This document shows positions 1-6,312 of a DNA stretch of 23,335 bases, piece by piece. The notes beneath the pieces are model-generated. The model was given only the letters and a program-made list of their open reading frames with translations. It was not told where the DNA came from and ran no database searches. The DNA lies in IMG/VR virus record IMGVR_UViG_3300013772_000045, positions 1-23,335 of that record. One strand, 5' to 3'. Source of the stretch: a virus. Position numbers and translations under genes: made by a program. Each line of letters starts with the position of its first letter. The first letter of the stretch is position 1.

Positions 1-2
1 CT

Positions 3-38
3 GAGGCTGTCGAGGCGCTGATCAGGGGCCATTCATAG
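3..38 (+). CDS. possible C-terminal end of an upstream gene (partial)
   Basis: One frame is open from the window edge to a TAG at 36-38 and would end a protein in EAVEALIRGHS. The other two frames stop within the first 25 bases. The piece is too short to identify. It may equally be non-coding leader DNA. Confidence 0.2.
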   Translation, partial: EAVEALIRGHS

Positions 39-248
39 CAGGAACATAGCAAGAACGGCGAAAGCGCTAGAATGAGGGCCAATCGTAGATACGAAAGGCG
101 ACCGTGAACCCGCACTCGGTGAAATCGTCTAAGTTTGCCCCACGCGCAGCGCTCGCGCCATCCACGTCTACGGTGGCGCACCCGGGCCGGTCCCCCACAC
201 TCGCACCGCGCCAGGTCAGCGATGGGCCGCATAGCAAAATTCATAGCA
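31..248 (+). repeat. four copies of CATAGCA upstream of terS
   Basis: CATAGCA occurs at 34-40, 45-51, 230-236 and 242-248, that is, as two pairs about 190 bases apart. The first and last copies share the longer word ATTCATAGCA (31-40 and 239-248). TCATAGC recurs at 18352-18358 in the tail-tube leader, with a variant TCATGGC in the capsid leader near 6246. Repeated short sites just upstream of a small-terminase gene could be part of a pac or cos recognition region or an operator. That is inference; the repeats themselves are seen directly. Confidence 0.45.
45..73 (+). promoter_or_regulatory. predicted late promoter P1 upstream of the packaging genes
   Basis: A -10-like TAGAAT lies at 68-73, with CATAGC 17 bases upstream at 45-50. 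The element is nearly duplicated at 18295-18324 upstream of the tail-tube block, where the -10 is a perfect TATAAT and the upstream hexamer is TATAGC. The two copies share AACGGCG, AAGCGCTA and AATG, with 24 of 30 positions identical. Conservation between two non-coding sites in front of structural blocks supports a phage promoter. The -35 hexamer is unlike TTGACA, so a phage activator or a dedicated sigma preference is possible. Confidence 0.55.
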
Positions 249-259
249 CGTTAGCCTGA
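104..259 (+). CDS. putative 51-residue leader protein, coupled to terS
   Basis: A GTG at 104 opens a 51-codon frame whose TGA (257-259) overlaps the terS ATG as TGATG. GAAAGG at 93-98 sits 5 bases before the GTG, within a leader word (GATACGAAAGG) resembling the one before the MuF gene (GATACAAAGGG). terS has no visible Shine-Dalgarno of its own, so translational coupling from this frame would explain its translation. Against it: the product is Ser/Pro/Ala/His-rich with no recognisable motif and could be a chance frame. Function unknown. Confidence 0.35.
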   Translation: MNPHSVKSSKFAPRAALAPSTSTVAHPGRSPTLAPRQVSDGPHSKIHSTLA

Positions 260-687
260 TGGCTGGCCGTCCTTCGAAGCTCACGCCCGACGTGCAAGGC
301 CGCGTCTTAGCCGCCATCAGCGCCGGCAACACGCGCGCGACTGCGGCTGCTTATGCCCGGGTTGGTCTGTCGACCTTGATGGCTTGGCTGGCCCGCGGTG
401 AGAAAGCAACCCGGGGCCAATATCGGGAATTTCTAGACGCTGTTAAAAACGCCGAGGCCGCCGCGGTCGTTACCTCCGTAGCCCTCGTCCGACAAGCCGC
501 TTCTGAGCATTGGCAGGCCGCTGCCTGGTGGCTGGAGCGACGCTATCCGGACGAGTGGGGGCGTAAGGACCGCGTGGCTATCGAGCACGTTTTGAGAGAG
601 AAAGCCGACCGGATCGCCGAAGATACCGGGCTGAATGCGGAGGACCTAGTCGCCGATGCCGAACGGATACTCGCCAGCTTCCATTGA
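259..687 (+). CDS. terS: terminase small subunit (TerS-like)
   Basis: A 142-residue protein, a usual length for small terminases, which bind packaging sites on phage DNA and regulate the large subunit. The N-terminus MAGRPSKLTPDVQGRVL, followed by a helix-turn-helix-like stretch (about residues 15-45, ending STLMAWLARG), is the standard opening of this family. A later segment (about 78-100) with WQAAAWWLERRYPDEWGRK is also typical. The gene lies directly before the large terminase and overlaps it by 32 bases. No Shine-Dalgarno precedes the ATG; translation may depend on the TGATG overlap with the small upstream frame. The assignment rests on motif recognition plus position. Confidence 0.85.
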   Translation: MAGRPSKLTPDVQGRVLAAISAGNTRATAAAYARVGLSTLMAWLARGEKATRGQYREFLDAVKNAEAAAVVTSVALVRQAASEHWQAAAWWLERRYPDEWGRKDRVAIEHVLREKADRIAEDTGLNAEDLVADAERILASFH

Positions 688-1993
688 TTCGGCTCTGGCC
701 CTTGCTGCGGCCAGACAGTTGGGCTTGCGCCGCCCGCGCATTCTTACTGAGGAGAATGCGCCACCTCTGCCGACCCTCCCTGTGCGTCACATCGGCCAAC
801 AAGCGGTCGTCGCCGAGTCCCGCCGCTTCAACGTCCTGGCCTGCGGCCGTCGCTGGGGCAAGACGATGTTGGGCGAGGACCGCATCGTTGGGCCCGCGCT
901 TGACGGCTATCCCTGCGGCTGGTTCTCGCCGACCTACAAGATGCTCTCCGAGGTCTGGCGCTCACTGGTGCTCCTGCTTCGCCCCGTGATCTCCCGCGTC
1001 AACGTCCAGGAGCACCGCCTCGAGCTGGTCACGGGCGGACTGATCGAGATGTGGTCGCTGGACAACCCGGACGTCGCCCGTGGCCGCAAGTACAAGGAGA
1101 TCGTGGTCGATGAGGCCGCGATGGTTCACAACCTCCAGGACGCCTGGCAGGCGGTGCTGCGCCCGACGCTGATCGACTTCGAAGGCGGCGCCTGGTTCCT
1201 TTCGACGCCAAAGGGTATGAACTTCTTCAAGGCGCTTTACGACCTCGGCCAAGACCCACAAATGACGGAATGGGCGAGCTGGCGACTGCCGACACGCGGC
1301 AACCCACATATCCCGGCATCTGAGGTTGACGCACTCAGGATCGGGTCGCCCGAGCGCACCTATCTGCAGGAAATCGAAGCCGAGTTCCTAGAGTTCGAAG
1401 GCGCCGTCTTCCGACGACTGGCAGAGGCTGCGACTGCCCAAGTACTAGATAAGGGATTGGAGCGGCGCACCTACGTCTATGGCGTGGACTGGGCTCAGTC
1501 CTATGACTTCACGGTTATTACGGTGCTGGACCCCACGACGCGCGCGATGGTGGCGATGGACCGTTTCAACGAGATCGACTACCCGTTCCAGAGCGAGCGG
1601 CTCAAGGCGATGTTCAAACGCTTCCCGCCGGCGCTGGTGGTCGCCGAGTCTAACGCTATGGGCCGGCCGATTATCCAGCGCCTGCAGCTCGAGGGTTATC
1701 CGATAGAGCCCTTCGACACGTCGCCGGCGTCGAAGCCAGTGCTGATTCAGACGCTCGCCCTGGCCTTCGAGCGCGGGTTGCTCAGTATCATCAACGACCC
1801 GGTGTTGCTGGCCGAGTTGCAGGCTTACGAGGCGGTGAAAATGCCATCCGGCCGTATCGCTTATTCTGCACCGGAAGGGCAACACGACGACTGCGTGATG
1901 TCGCTGGCTCTGGCCTGGATCGCGTTGGGTGACGAGACGCCCGACGACGGGCTAGTGGTCTTCGATGACCGCGTGAGCATCAGCCCCTTCTAG
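656..1993 (+). CDS. terL: terminase large subunit, ATPase-nuclease
   Basis: A 445-residue packaging motor that pumps DNA into the prohead and cuts it. The N-terminal ATPase shows Walker A CGRRWGKT (residues 63-70) and Walker B EIVVDEAA with D152 and E153. The C-terminal RNase H-like nuclease shows the expected acidic residues: D278 in YGVDWAQ, E331 in VVAESNAMG, and HDDCVMSLALA with D411 and D412. Length and motif order fit a complete, active enzyme. GCGGAGGA (637-644) lies 11 bases before the ATG, supporting this start even though it falls inside terS. Confidence 0.95.
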   Translation: MPNGYSPASIDSALALAAARQLGLRRPRILTEENAPPLPTLPVRHIGQQAVVAESRRFNVLACGRRWGKTMLGEDRIVGPALDGYPCGWFSPTYKMLSEVWRSLVLLLRPVISRVNVQEHRLELVTGGLIEMWSLDNPDVARGRKYKEIVVDEAAMVHNLQDAWQAVLRPTLIDFEGGAWFLSTPKGMNFFKALYDLGQDPQMTEWASWRLPTRGNPHIPASEVDALRIGSPERTYLQEIEAEFLEFEGAVFRRLAEAATAQVLDKGLERRTYVYGVDWAQSYDFTVITVLDPTTRAMVAMDRFNEIDYPFQSERLKAMFKRFPPALVVAESNAMGRPIIQRLQLEGYPIEPFDTSPASKPVLIQTLALAFERGLLSIINDPVLLAELQAYEAVKMPSGRIAYSAPEGQHDDCVMSLALAWIALGDETPDDGLVVFDDRVSISPF

Positions 1994-2002
1994 GAGACGA
2001 CG

Positions 2003-2425
2003 ATGAATCAACTGCCGCCTGAATATCTAAGACTTGTAACCGTTATGCCGCCAATTGAGCCAATGTGGGATGTGCGGGTGAATCGGCAAGGGAGCATTTT
2101 TTATCAGCCAATTAAGATGCTCTATTGCTATGCCAAGGTTTCTCCTCGGCCCGATCTGCTGCCCCAGGACTTGGAGGTGTGGGCCTACTCACTGCATTTC
2201 GAACCCGGAAACTTGCCATTGACCTGCTTTTTCAAGTGGGCCGAAGAGGAGCGTAGGGCGTATGACTCCAATTGTCTGGGGTATGCATGTGGTTCCATCG
2301 ATGAAGAGTTCTGGGCTGGCGAGTTGACCAAGTACAACCAACGAGAAAACAAGAAGGAAGCACAGAAGGCCAAGGCTCAAGACTATCAGCGAGCTTATAA
2401 GGCTAAGAAGGCGATGCCCGCATGA
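2003..2425 (+). CDS. hypothetical protein inserted between terL and portal
   Basis: A 140-residue protein with no family I recognise. The start has a good GGAG in the terL stop region (taggagacgacg), and the end overlaps the portal start as ATGA, so it is translated as part of the operon. The sequence is rich in aromatic residues and Cys (MLYCYAKVSPRPDLLPQDL; an FFKWAEEERR segment), with a highly charged lysine-rich C-terminal tail (about residues 112-140) of likely helix. GC content is clearly lower than that of its neighbours and AT-ending codons are frequent, which suggests a recently acquired accessory gene. No HNH, GIY-YIG or other endonuclease motif was seen. Confidence 0.8.
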   Translation: MNQLPPEYLRLVTVMPPIEPMWDVRVNRQGSIFYQPIKMLYCYAKVSPRPDLLPQDLEVWAYSLHFEPGNLPLTCFFKWAEEERRAYDSNCLGYACGSIDEEFWAGELTKYNQRENKKEAQKAKAQDYQRAYKAKKAMPA

Positions 2426-4485
2426 AACTAGGACCCATCACCATCGGCAACACACCCGCCGTCGACCCGGAAGCGCGAATGCGTGAGGCCGTCGCCACGG
2501 TCGAAGGCCAGTTCTCCGACGCCAACCTCTACCTCCGTGAGCGCCTGGCCGAGCTGGAGTTTGCGCTCGAGGACCAGGGCTGGCGCCAGATTGGCATGGG
2601 CGATGAGAACAACCGCGAGTTCAGCCGCCGCGCCCTGCGCCGCATCTGCGCCCTCTCGCGGTTGATGTTCCTCAAGAACCCTCTGATCAACCGCGCCGTC
2701 TCACTTACGGCGATCTACGTTTGGGGTCAGGGGGTCGACATCGAGGCTAAGGACGAGGACGTTAACACCATCGTCCAGGACTTTCTCGACGACCCGGCCA
2801 ACCAGGTCGAGTTGACCTCGCACCAGGCGAGGTTGCTCAAGGAGGTCGACCTCGAGGTGTTGGGCAACCTCTTCTTTGTCTTCTTCTCCGACCCCAAGGG
2901 CTCGGTCAAGGTCCGCACGATTACGGTGGACGAGATCGGCGAGATCATCTGCAACCCCGAAGACGCTAAGGAGCCGTGGTTCTACAAGCGCGCCTGGCTC
3001 AAGCAGACGTTTGACTACGACACCGGCGCGCGCGTCGGGGCACAGGAAGAGGCGTATTACCCGGACTGGCGCTACAACCCTGGCGTCAGGCCCGCGACGA
3101 TTGCCGGCAAGGCCGTTATGTGGGACACCCCGGTTTATCACGTCAAGGTTGGCGCGCTGAGCGACATGAAGTTCGGCATCCCGGAGACGTATGCGGCGCT
3201 GGACTGGGCGATGGCTTACAAGTCCTTCCTCGAGGACTGGAGCACCATCGTCAAGGCGCTCTCACGCTTCGCCTGGAACCTGACGACTGCGGGCGGCAAC
3301 AAGGGTGTCGCCGCGGCGAAAGCGAAGCTGCAGACCACGCTGGGTGCCGGCGCCAATCTCGGCTATGACACCAACCCGCCGCCGGTTGCCGGGGCGACCT
3401 TCGTCGGCACCGAGGGCACGAAGCTGGAGCCGGTACGCACGTCGGGCTCAACCGTCAACGTCGAGGACTCGCGGCGCTTGCTGCTCATGGTTTCGTCCGC
3501 GACCGGCCTGCCGGAGACGTTCTTCGGCGATGCCACGCGCGGCTCGATGGCGACGGCGAAGACGCTGGACCGTCCGACTGAACTGAAGTTCAAGGACCGA
3601 CAAACCCTCTGGCACGACATCTACATCGACATCCTGCAATACGTCGTCGCCAAGAAGATGGGCAACGGCGACATGATGACGATGGCGGAGCAGGCCGGGC
3701 AGATCACCGTCAGCTTCGCGAGCGTGCTGGAGCACGACCTGACGGAGAGCATTAACGCCATCGTCAGCGCGGCGACCCTGGCCGGCAACCCGGAGGCCGG
3801 CACGCTGCCGGTCGAGCTGCTGTCGAAGCTGCTCTTGCAGGCGCTGGGCGTGGACGACGTCGATGAGGTGCTCGCGGAGATGGACTTCTCGGTACAGGAT
3901 GCACCGACGCCGCCGCCGGTAGACCCGAACGCGCCACCGGCAGATCCCAACGCACCGCCGCCTCCACCCAGCGACCCGATGCGGCCCGTTAACGTTGCGG
4001 GCCACGCGCGGCGTCTGCCCCAGCGCAGCACGGCCGAGGCGATGATGGTCGAAGCGGTGCGGGAGTTGCGCCAGGCGATGCGGGGCGAGGCGAGGGAGGC
4101 ATGGAATCCCGACCAGCCGCGGGATCCTAACGGCGAATGGGCAGGAGGAGGGGGTGATCAAGGCGTAACGACAGCCGCAGATTTCAAACGCGAGCAAAAT
4201 CGTCAGGCCCGAGATTCAGGGCAGGGCGGTTACGGACAAACGAAGGGAGAGAAGGCATCAGAGAAAGCTAGTGGCGAGGCGAGGTTTGCCCAGCAGCGCG
4301 CCGATCGGGCGACGGGCATGAGTTGGTCTAAGGCTGAATTTGAGACAAATAGGGCCGCTTGGAATACCGCCGTGCAAGCTGCAAAGGTCGCGGGAGTGCG
4401 CTCTGTCGATATACCGGATTATGCGAGCAAGGCGACAGGGCTGAGCTTCGATTCGCTAGTAGCCGCCAAGACTCTGCACGGCTGA
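2422..4485 (+). CDS. portal protein with C-terminal extension
   Basis: A 687-residue protein forming the dodecameric DNA channel at the capsid vertex. The body (about residues 1-490) has portal hallmarks: LKNPLINRAVSLTAIYVWG near residue 80, a long mixed alpha/beta clip-wing region, and SSATGLPETFFGDATRGSMA followed by ATAKTLDRPTELKFKDRQ, the usual crown-side helix. A proline-rich linker (about 493-521) follows. After it comes a segment unusual for a portal: WNPDQPRDPNGEWAGGGG at 561-578, then a charged, Gln/Ala-rich domain to 687 with lower GC than the body. The start overlaps the upstream stop (ATGA). Confidence is high for the portal body and low for the role of the tail. Confidence 0.9.
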   Translation: MKLGPITIGNTPAVDPEARMREAVATVEGQFSDANLYLRERLAELEFALEDQGWRQIGMGDENNREFSRRALRRICALSRLMFLKNPLINRAVSLTAIYVWGQGVDIEAKDEDVNTIVQDFLDDPANQVELTSHQARLLKEVDLEVLGNLFFVFFSDPKGSVKVRTITVDEIGEIICNPEDAKEPWFYKRAWLKQTFDYDTGARVGAQEEAYYPDWRYNPGVRPATIAGKAVMWDTPVYHVKVGALSDMKFGIPETYAALDWAMAYKSFLEDWSTIVKALSRFAWNLTTAGGNKGVAAAKAKLQTTLGAGANLGYDTNPPPVAGATFVGTEGTKLEPVRTSGSTVNVEDSRRLLLMVSSATGLPETFFGDATRGSMATAKTLDRPTELKFKDRQTLWHDIYIDILQYVVAKKMGNGDMMTMAEQAGQITVSFASVLEHDLTESINAIVSAATLAGNPEAGTLPVELLSKLLLQALGVDDVDEVLAEMDFSVQDAPTPPPVDPNAPPADPNAPPPPPSDPMRPVNVAGHARRLPQRSTAEAMMVEAVRELRQAMRGEAREAWNPDQPRDPNGEWAGGGGDQGVTTAADFKREQNRQARDSGQGGYGQTKGEKASEKASGEARFAQQRADRATGMSWSKAEFETNRAAWNTAVQAAKVAGVRSVDIPDYASKATGLSFDSLVAAKTLHG

Positions 4486-4489
4486 TGCT

Positions 4490-4693
4490 CTACCCACTGA
4501 CCGTCTCCAACCCCAGCGCGATCAGCTCTGCCTGGAGCGCGTCGTCTCCGGCGTCGGCACGCGCTCGCACCATGTCGTGCAAGTCCGCGAGCTTGGCGAG
4601 GTACTGGGCCAGAGTGAGGCCGCGCATATCGGACCCGCGTTTGAGTTTGGCCGCAGCGGCGTCGTCGATGTTGCGGATATTGAGAGTCGTCAT
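4490..4693 (-). CDS. ribbon-helix-helix-like small protein (antitoxin/repressor type)
   Basis: A 67-residue protein opening MTTLNIRNIDDAAAAKLKR, the beta-strand plus first helix pattern of FitA/CopG-like ribbon-helix-helix DNA binders, then GLTLAQYLAKLADLHDMV as the second helix. The ATG at 4693 is preferred over an upstream in-frame ATG at 4729 because it overlaps the stop of the preceding minus-strand gene (ATGA). It is the last gene of a three-gene operon opposing the structural operon, ending 4 bases from the portal stop. No toxin such as a PIN-domain protein is adjacent, so a plain repressor or autoregulator is as likely as an antitoxin. Fold assignment is by pattern only. Confidence 0.65.
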   Translation of the reverse strand: MTTLNIRNIDDAAAAKLKRGSDMRGLTLAQYLAKLADLHDMVRARADAGDDALQAELIALGLETVSG

Positions 4694-4908
4694 ATCAGTC
4701 CTAACCTTTTCGCGCCACGCATGGCGCAACCTTCAGAGCAATAGCCCTCGTATTTTCCGCGTCCGTAGAGCAGATGGATGTGTGGCGTCTCGGGAGTCAG
4801 GACCTCAATTCCGCAGCCGGAACAGCGCGCCACGAGGCCGTGCTGTGTCCTCGTGTAGCAGGCTCGCTGGCTGGCCTTTGGGTCGTTGGAGTGCAGGACG
4901 ATTTGCAT
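4690..4908 (-). CDS. small zinc-finger-like protein
   Basis: A 72-residue protein with C29-x2-C32 (ARCSGCGIEV) and C57-x3-C61 (YCSEGCAM), spaced as in a zinc ribbon or treble clef, plus a His-rich link (TPETPHIHLL) between them. The start at 4908 is chosen because it overlaps the stop of the gene before it (TAATG); its own stop overlaps the next start (ATGA), so all three minus-strand genes are translationally coupled. The longer in-frame start at 4956 has no comparable support. Zinc binding is inferred; function unknown. Confidence 0.65.
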   Translation of the reverse strand: MQIVLHSNDPKASQRACYTRTQHGLVARCSGCGIEVLTPETPHIHLLYGRGKYEGYCSEGCAMRGAKRLGLI

Positions 4909-5147
4909 TAGTCCAGCCCGAGCACGATTGCTACGTGGTTGGCCTCGACCCCGCAACAGGTGTTAACCCGGACGGCGTCGAGGCTGTCAGTCACGTCGAT
5001 AAGGGCTCCGCAACTCTCGCGGCCGACTACGTGACAGCAGGCGGTGTAGTTACGGTCACCGATTCTGACGATGTTGGGGACGGCAGAGCCGGTCATGCGG
5101 TAGCTGGTGTGGTCCTGGCTGCAAATCGTTACGGTCTGGTTTGCCAT
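4908..5147 (-). CDS. Cys-rich hypothetical protein, first gene of the minus-strand cassette
   Basis: A 79-residue protein, MANQTVTICSQDHTSYRM onward, with six cysteines including two CC pairs (TACCHVVGRESC and VNTCCGVEANH). These may bind a metal or form disulfides. A strong leader AAGGAGATACAAAGAC precedes the ATG on the minus strand, the best ribosome site of the cassette. No family is recognised. The gene diverges from the MuF-type gene across a 53-base gap. Confidence 0.65.
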   Translation of the reverse strand: MANQTVTICSQDHTSYRMTGSAVPNIVRIGDRNYTACCHVVGRESCGALIDVTDSLDAVRVNTCCGVEANHVAIVLGLD

Positions 5148-5200
5148 GTCTTTGTATCTCCTTACGTCCTAAGAATACAACAGGATACAAAGGGAGTCAA
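5148..5200. promoter_or_regulatory. divergent regulatory gap with a 9-bp inverted repeat
   Basis: The only gap between the minus-strand cassette and the plus-strand MuF-type gene. It contains CTTTGTATC at 5150-5158 and its exact reverse complement GATACAAAG at 5184-5192, separated by 25 bases. Each arm lies beside the ribosome site of one of the divergent genes. The arrangement could be an operator, for example for the ribbon-helix-helix protein, or two similar ribosome-site leaders facing each other. AT-rich DNA between the arms (TAAGAATACAA) could hold a -10 for the cassette. No confident -35/-10 pair was found. Confidence 0.4.
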
Positions 5201-6013
5201 ATGACAACCGCCCTCCTGCCCGCGCTCGAAGCCTTCCTCGGCGCCGCCCGCGAGGCCGAACGTCAGCGCGTCCTGTTGCCCCTGGAGCGCAAGCTAGAAC
5301 GCTCGCTCGCGCGCGCCTTCGACGACCAGGGCCAGCGCTTCCTGCGTCAGTTCCGCCACGTTCGCGCGCACTTCCCCGAGCCGATGCTGCAAGAGACGTT
5401 GAGCCCTGACGACTGGGAGCCGTTGTTCACCGCGGCGGAGCTCGCCAGCCTACGCCTCTTCGAGCAGCCCCTCACCGCCATTCAGGCCGCGGCGCTGCGT
5501 GCCGGAGGTCGGGCCGCCATCGCAGACCTCGGCCTCGGGTTGTCGTTCGACCTCGCGCACCCCGAGGCGGTGGCGTGGCTGCAGCGCGTGCCGCTGGAGC
5601 GCATCGCCGGGATCAACGCGACGACCCGCGAGCAGATCCGCACCATCCTCGTTAACGCCGTCGAGCACGGCCAGGGCTACCAGGAGACGGCGCGGGAGAT
5701 CGCGGCGACGTTCAAGGGCTACGGCACACCGGACGTTACGAAGGCGATCAGGTCACGCGCGCACATGATCGCGGTCACGGAGACGGGCGACGCCTATTCC
5801 GAGGGTGCGCTGGTGGTGGGCCGCGACCTGAAGCGCGCTGGGCTGGAGATGGAAAAGGCGTGGCTCGCCGAAGCTGACGCCTGCCCGATCTGCTCGGGCA
5901 ACGCTGACGAGGATTGGATACCGCTGGACCAGCCGTTCAGCAGCGGCGACGACGCGCCTACTGCGCACCCGAGCTGTCGTTGTGCGATCGAGACTCGCGC
6001 GGTGGTCGGATGA
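5201..6013 (+). CDS. MuF-like phage head morphogenesis protein
   Basis: A 270-residue minor head protein of the Mu gpF/SPP1 gp7 type; such proteins enter the prohead with the portal and may affect DNA ejection. The C-terminal half carries the family signature: helical TREQIRTILVNAVEHGQGY, AHMIAVTETGDAYSEG, then C228-x2-C231 (ACPICSGN) and HPSCRC (256-261), a probable metal site. The start at 5201 has AAAGGGAG just upstream; the longer reading from 5141 would run back through the divergent regulatory gap. Its stop overlaps the next start as ATGA. No toxin domain follows the MuF domain. Confidence 0.88.
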   Translation: MTTALLPALEAFLGAAREAERQRVLLPLERKLERSLARAFDDQGQRFLRQFRHVRAHFPEPMLQETLSPDDWEPLFTAAELASLRLFEQPLTAIQAAALRAGGRAAIADLGLGLSFDLAHPEAVAWLQRVPLERIAGINATTREQIRTILVNAVEHGQGYQETAREIAATFKGYGTPDVTKAIRSRAHMIAVTETGDAYSEGALVVGRDLKRAGLEMEKAWLAEADACPICSGNADEDWIPLDQPFSSGDDAPTAHPSCRCAIETRAVVG

Positions 6014-6195
6014 CCCGCCCCACCGACGTCGTACTCGCCGATATGAAGCGGCAGCTAGACCAGCAGAAGGCCTACCTCTCGATCGCTCTGAACGAGGGCC
6101 ACGGCTTCACGGTGGTGCAGTACGTCTTGCCGGACGGCAAGCTGGGCGCGGCGAAATTCACCGCCGATACAAGAGGCGACCGACGCTCGAATTGA
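6010..6195 (+). CDS. small hypothetical protein
   Basis: A 61-residue protein starting MTRPTDVVLADMKRQLDQQ, coupled to the MuF-type gene by an ATGA overlap. An amphipathic helix (about 8-25) is followed by a short beta-rich part (GFTVVQYVLPDGKLGAAKF). No family recognised. It is the last gene before a promoter and hairpin leader, and its stop codon lies inside the predicted -35 element. Confidence 0.65.
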   Translation: MTRPTDVVLADMKRQLDQQKAYLSIALNEGHGFTVVQYVLPDGKLGAAKFTADTRGDRRSN

Positions 6196-6221
6196 CGCGC
6201 GCTCTAAATGCGACGTATCTT
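6192..6221 (+). promoter_or_regulatory. predicted promoter P2 upstream of the capsid block
   Basis: TTGACG at 6192-6197 and TATCTT at 6216-6221 with an 18-base spacer fit a sigma-70-type promoter (5/6 and 4/6 matches). Predicted transcription would begin near 6228, just before the CGAATAA that opens the conserved leader. A GCGCTCTAAATGCG stretch inside it loosely resembles the GCGCTATAATGCG of the tail-block promoter. Prediction from sequence only. Confidence 0.45.
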
Positions 6222-6230
6222 TAGCGCAAT

Positions 6231-6292
6231 CGAATAACTACAGGCTCATGGCATTGCGTGGGGCCGCCGTCTTCGGACGTGCGGCCCTTTTT
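6231..6292 (+). terminator. leader with terminator-like hairpin before the capsid block
   Basis: GGGCCGCCGTC (6261-6271), loop TTCG, then GACGTGCGGCCC (6276-6287) form an 11-bp stem with one bulged T, closed as C(UUCG)G, followed by TTTTT (6288-6292). This is a textbook intrinsic terminator. The gene start is only 20 bases further on, leaving no room for a promoter after it, so the capsid block must be read through it. The upstream part (CGAATAA, ACAGGCTCAT, TGGGGCCGC) is 31/38 identical to the leader at 18336-18373, which has a different loop. It may be an antiterminated terminator, an attenuator, or a 5' mRNA-stabilising hairpin. Confidence 0.75.
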
Positions 6293-6312
6293 GTTGTCCT
6301 CCGGGAGTAGGG

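Noticed and set aside
85-104. Similarity of GATACGAAAGGCGACCG (88-104) to GATACAAGAGGCGACCG (6166-6182) as a regulatory repeat
   Set aside because: The second copy lies within coding sequence and the words resemble ribosome-site leaders; two short matches are not enough to claim a site.
3448-4197. 249-codon minus-strand open frame opposite the portal
   Set aside because: Arg/His/Leu-rich antisense translation of a high-GC gene; no start signal or family.
4490-4693. Calling the ribbon-helix-helix-like gene part of a proven toxin-antitoxin pair
   Set aside because: No PIN, RelE, HicA or other known toxin motif is adjacent, so only a possible regulator is reported.
4359-5204. 281-codon plus-strand open frame over the portal end and the minus-strand cassette
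   Set aside because: Its translation is Ser/Arg-rich with no family pattern, it overlaps the portal in another frame, and the three minus-strand frames have better starts, overlaps and motifs.
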